DNA of 64,000 bases from Myxococcota bacterium (GTDB taxonomy: Bacteria; Myxococcota_A; UBA9160; UBA4427). Both the position numbers and the translations under genes were made by a program. Positions 63,689 through 64,000 of the stretch are shown here, one piece after another. Every line of letters starts with the position of its first letter. Positions within the stretch are counted from its first letter, which is position 1. The stretch lies in NCBI GenBank assembly GCA_030748735.1, contig JASMLK010000055.1, forward strand, positions 1 through 64,000. The letters are read 5' to 3'. The notes beneath the pieces are model-generated. The model was not told where the DNA came from. It did no database searches and worked only from the letters and a program-made list of their open reading frames with translations.

Positions 63689-64000
63689 GAACCGACTACG
63701 ACGTCATCGTCATCGGAGCCGGCCCCAATGGGCTCACGGCGGCGGCCTATCTCGCCGCTGGCGGCAAGCGCGTGGCCGTAGTGGAGCGCTACGTCGAGAC
63801 CGGAGGCGGACTGGTCACGCAAGAGATCAGCGGATTTCGTATGAATCACCACGCAACGTACATGATGATGGGTGATCTCATGCCACCCGTCGCAGACTTC
63901 GATCTCCGCAGTCGAGGTGTCGATTTCATCACGCCGGAGATCCAGGCGGCATTCCTGTTCGAAAATAAACAGAGCCTGATCATCCATGCTGATTCGCGGA
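63685..64000 (+). CDS. CrtI-like FAD-dependent oxidoreductase 2, 3' end outside window
   Basis: The first 105 residues of a second FAD/NAD(P)-binding oxidoreductase. Glycine motif VIVIGAGPNGLTAAAYLAAGGKRVAVVERY, then ETGGGLVTQEISGFRMNHHA, typical for CrtI-like enzymes. It overlaps the previous gene by ATGA, so the two are translated together and may form a heteromer or act in sequence. The reading frame is open to the right edge. Confidence 0.9.
   Translation, partial: MRTDYDVIVIGAGPNGLTAAAYLAAGGKRVAVVERYVETGGGLVTQEISGFRMNHHATYMMMGDLMPPVADFDLRSRGVDFITPEIQAAFLFENKQSLIIHADSR

Overview
The window is GC-rich, densely coded DNA from a Gram-negative bacterium. The block tilS-ftsH-cdaA-cdaR-glmM-nnr-tsaE-lysC resembles the order seen in Deltaproteobacteria in the broad sense (Desulfobacterota, Myxococcota and uncultured relatives). 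An LpxR-type outer-membrane lipid A deacylase also fits a Gram-negative envelope. Start codons are often GTG or TTG, and neighbouring genes commonly overlap by 4 bp (ATGA or GTGA). There are no rRNAs, no CRISPR array, and no transposase or integrase.

Layout. 1-3452 (minus): a MerR regulator translationally coupled to an IcmF-type fused acyl-CoA mutase, cut by the left edge. 3720-5909 (plus): a polytopic GT39-like protein. 5933-23028 (minus): a long housekeeping run, namely tilS, ftsH, c-di-AMP synthesis with cdaR and glmM, nnr, tsaE, lysC, a ComEA-like protein, a YihY fusion, cysteine desulfurase plus mnmA, rnc, era, and an lpxR-like gene. 23101-34978: an acyl-CoA ligase, a CAU tRNA, a secreted protein, a P-loop kinase, a sugar epimerase, a HelD-like helicase, Rrf2, an ABC-F ATPase, RNase R and tRNA-Leu(CAG). 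35173-48898: lon with a GT4 glycosyltransferase, an orphan type II molybdenum oxidoreductase, a WcaJ-like sugar-phosphate transferase, a GT81 enzyme, PilZ, a Y-family polymerase without catalytic residues, and a penicillin-acylase homologue. 49162-51538: pgk-tpiA-secG.

After tRNA-Leu(GAG) at 51724 the character changes. There is a remnant of a TIR-like gene, an orphan sensor kinase in less GC-rich DNA, a remnant beginning like a flavin monooxygenase, and then a metabolic island from 55086 to the right edge. The island holds a MerR regulator with two helix-turn-helix units, an aldehyde dehydrogenase, a zinc alcohol dehydrogenase, an LLM flavin oxidoreductase and two acyl-CoA dehydrogenases, followed by two CrtI-like FAD oxidoreductases. 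The same dyad (AGTAACAAGTG, 8 nt, CACTT) lies before the MerR gene and before the CrtI-like pair, which suggests one regulon. The two acyl-CoA dehydrogenases carry complementary halves of the family's cofactor and catalytic motifs, suggesting an obligate heteromer. This island is the best candidate for an undescribed pathway. The polymerase without catalytic carboxylates is the most striking single gene.
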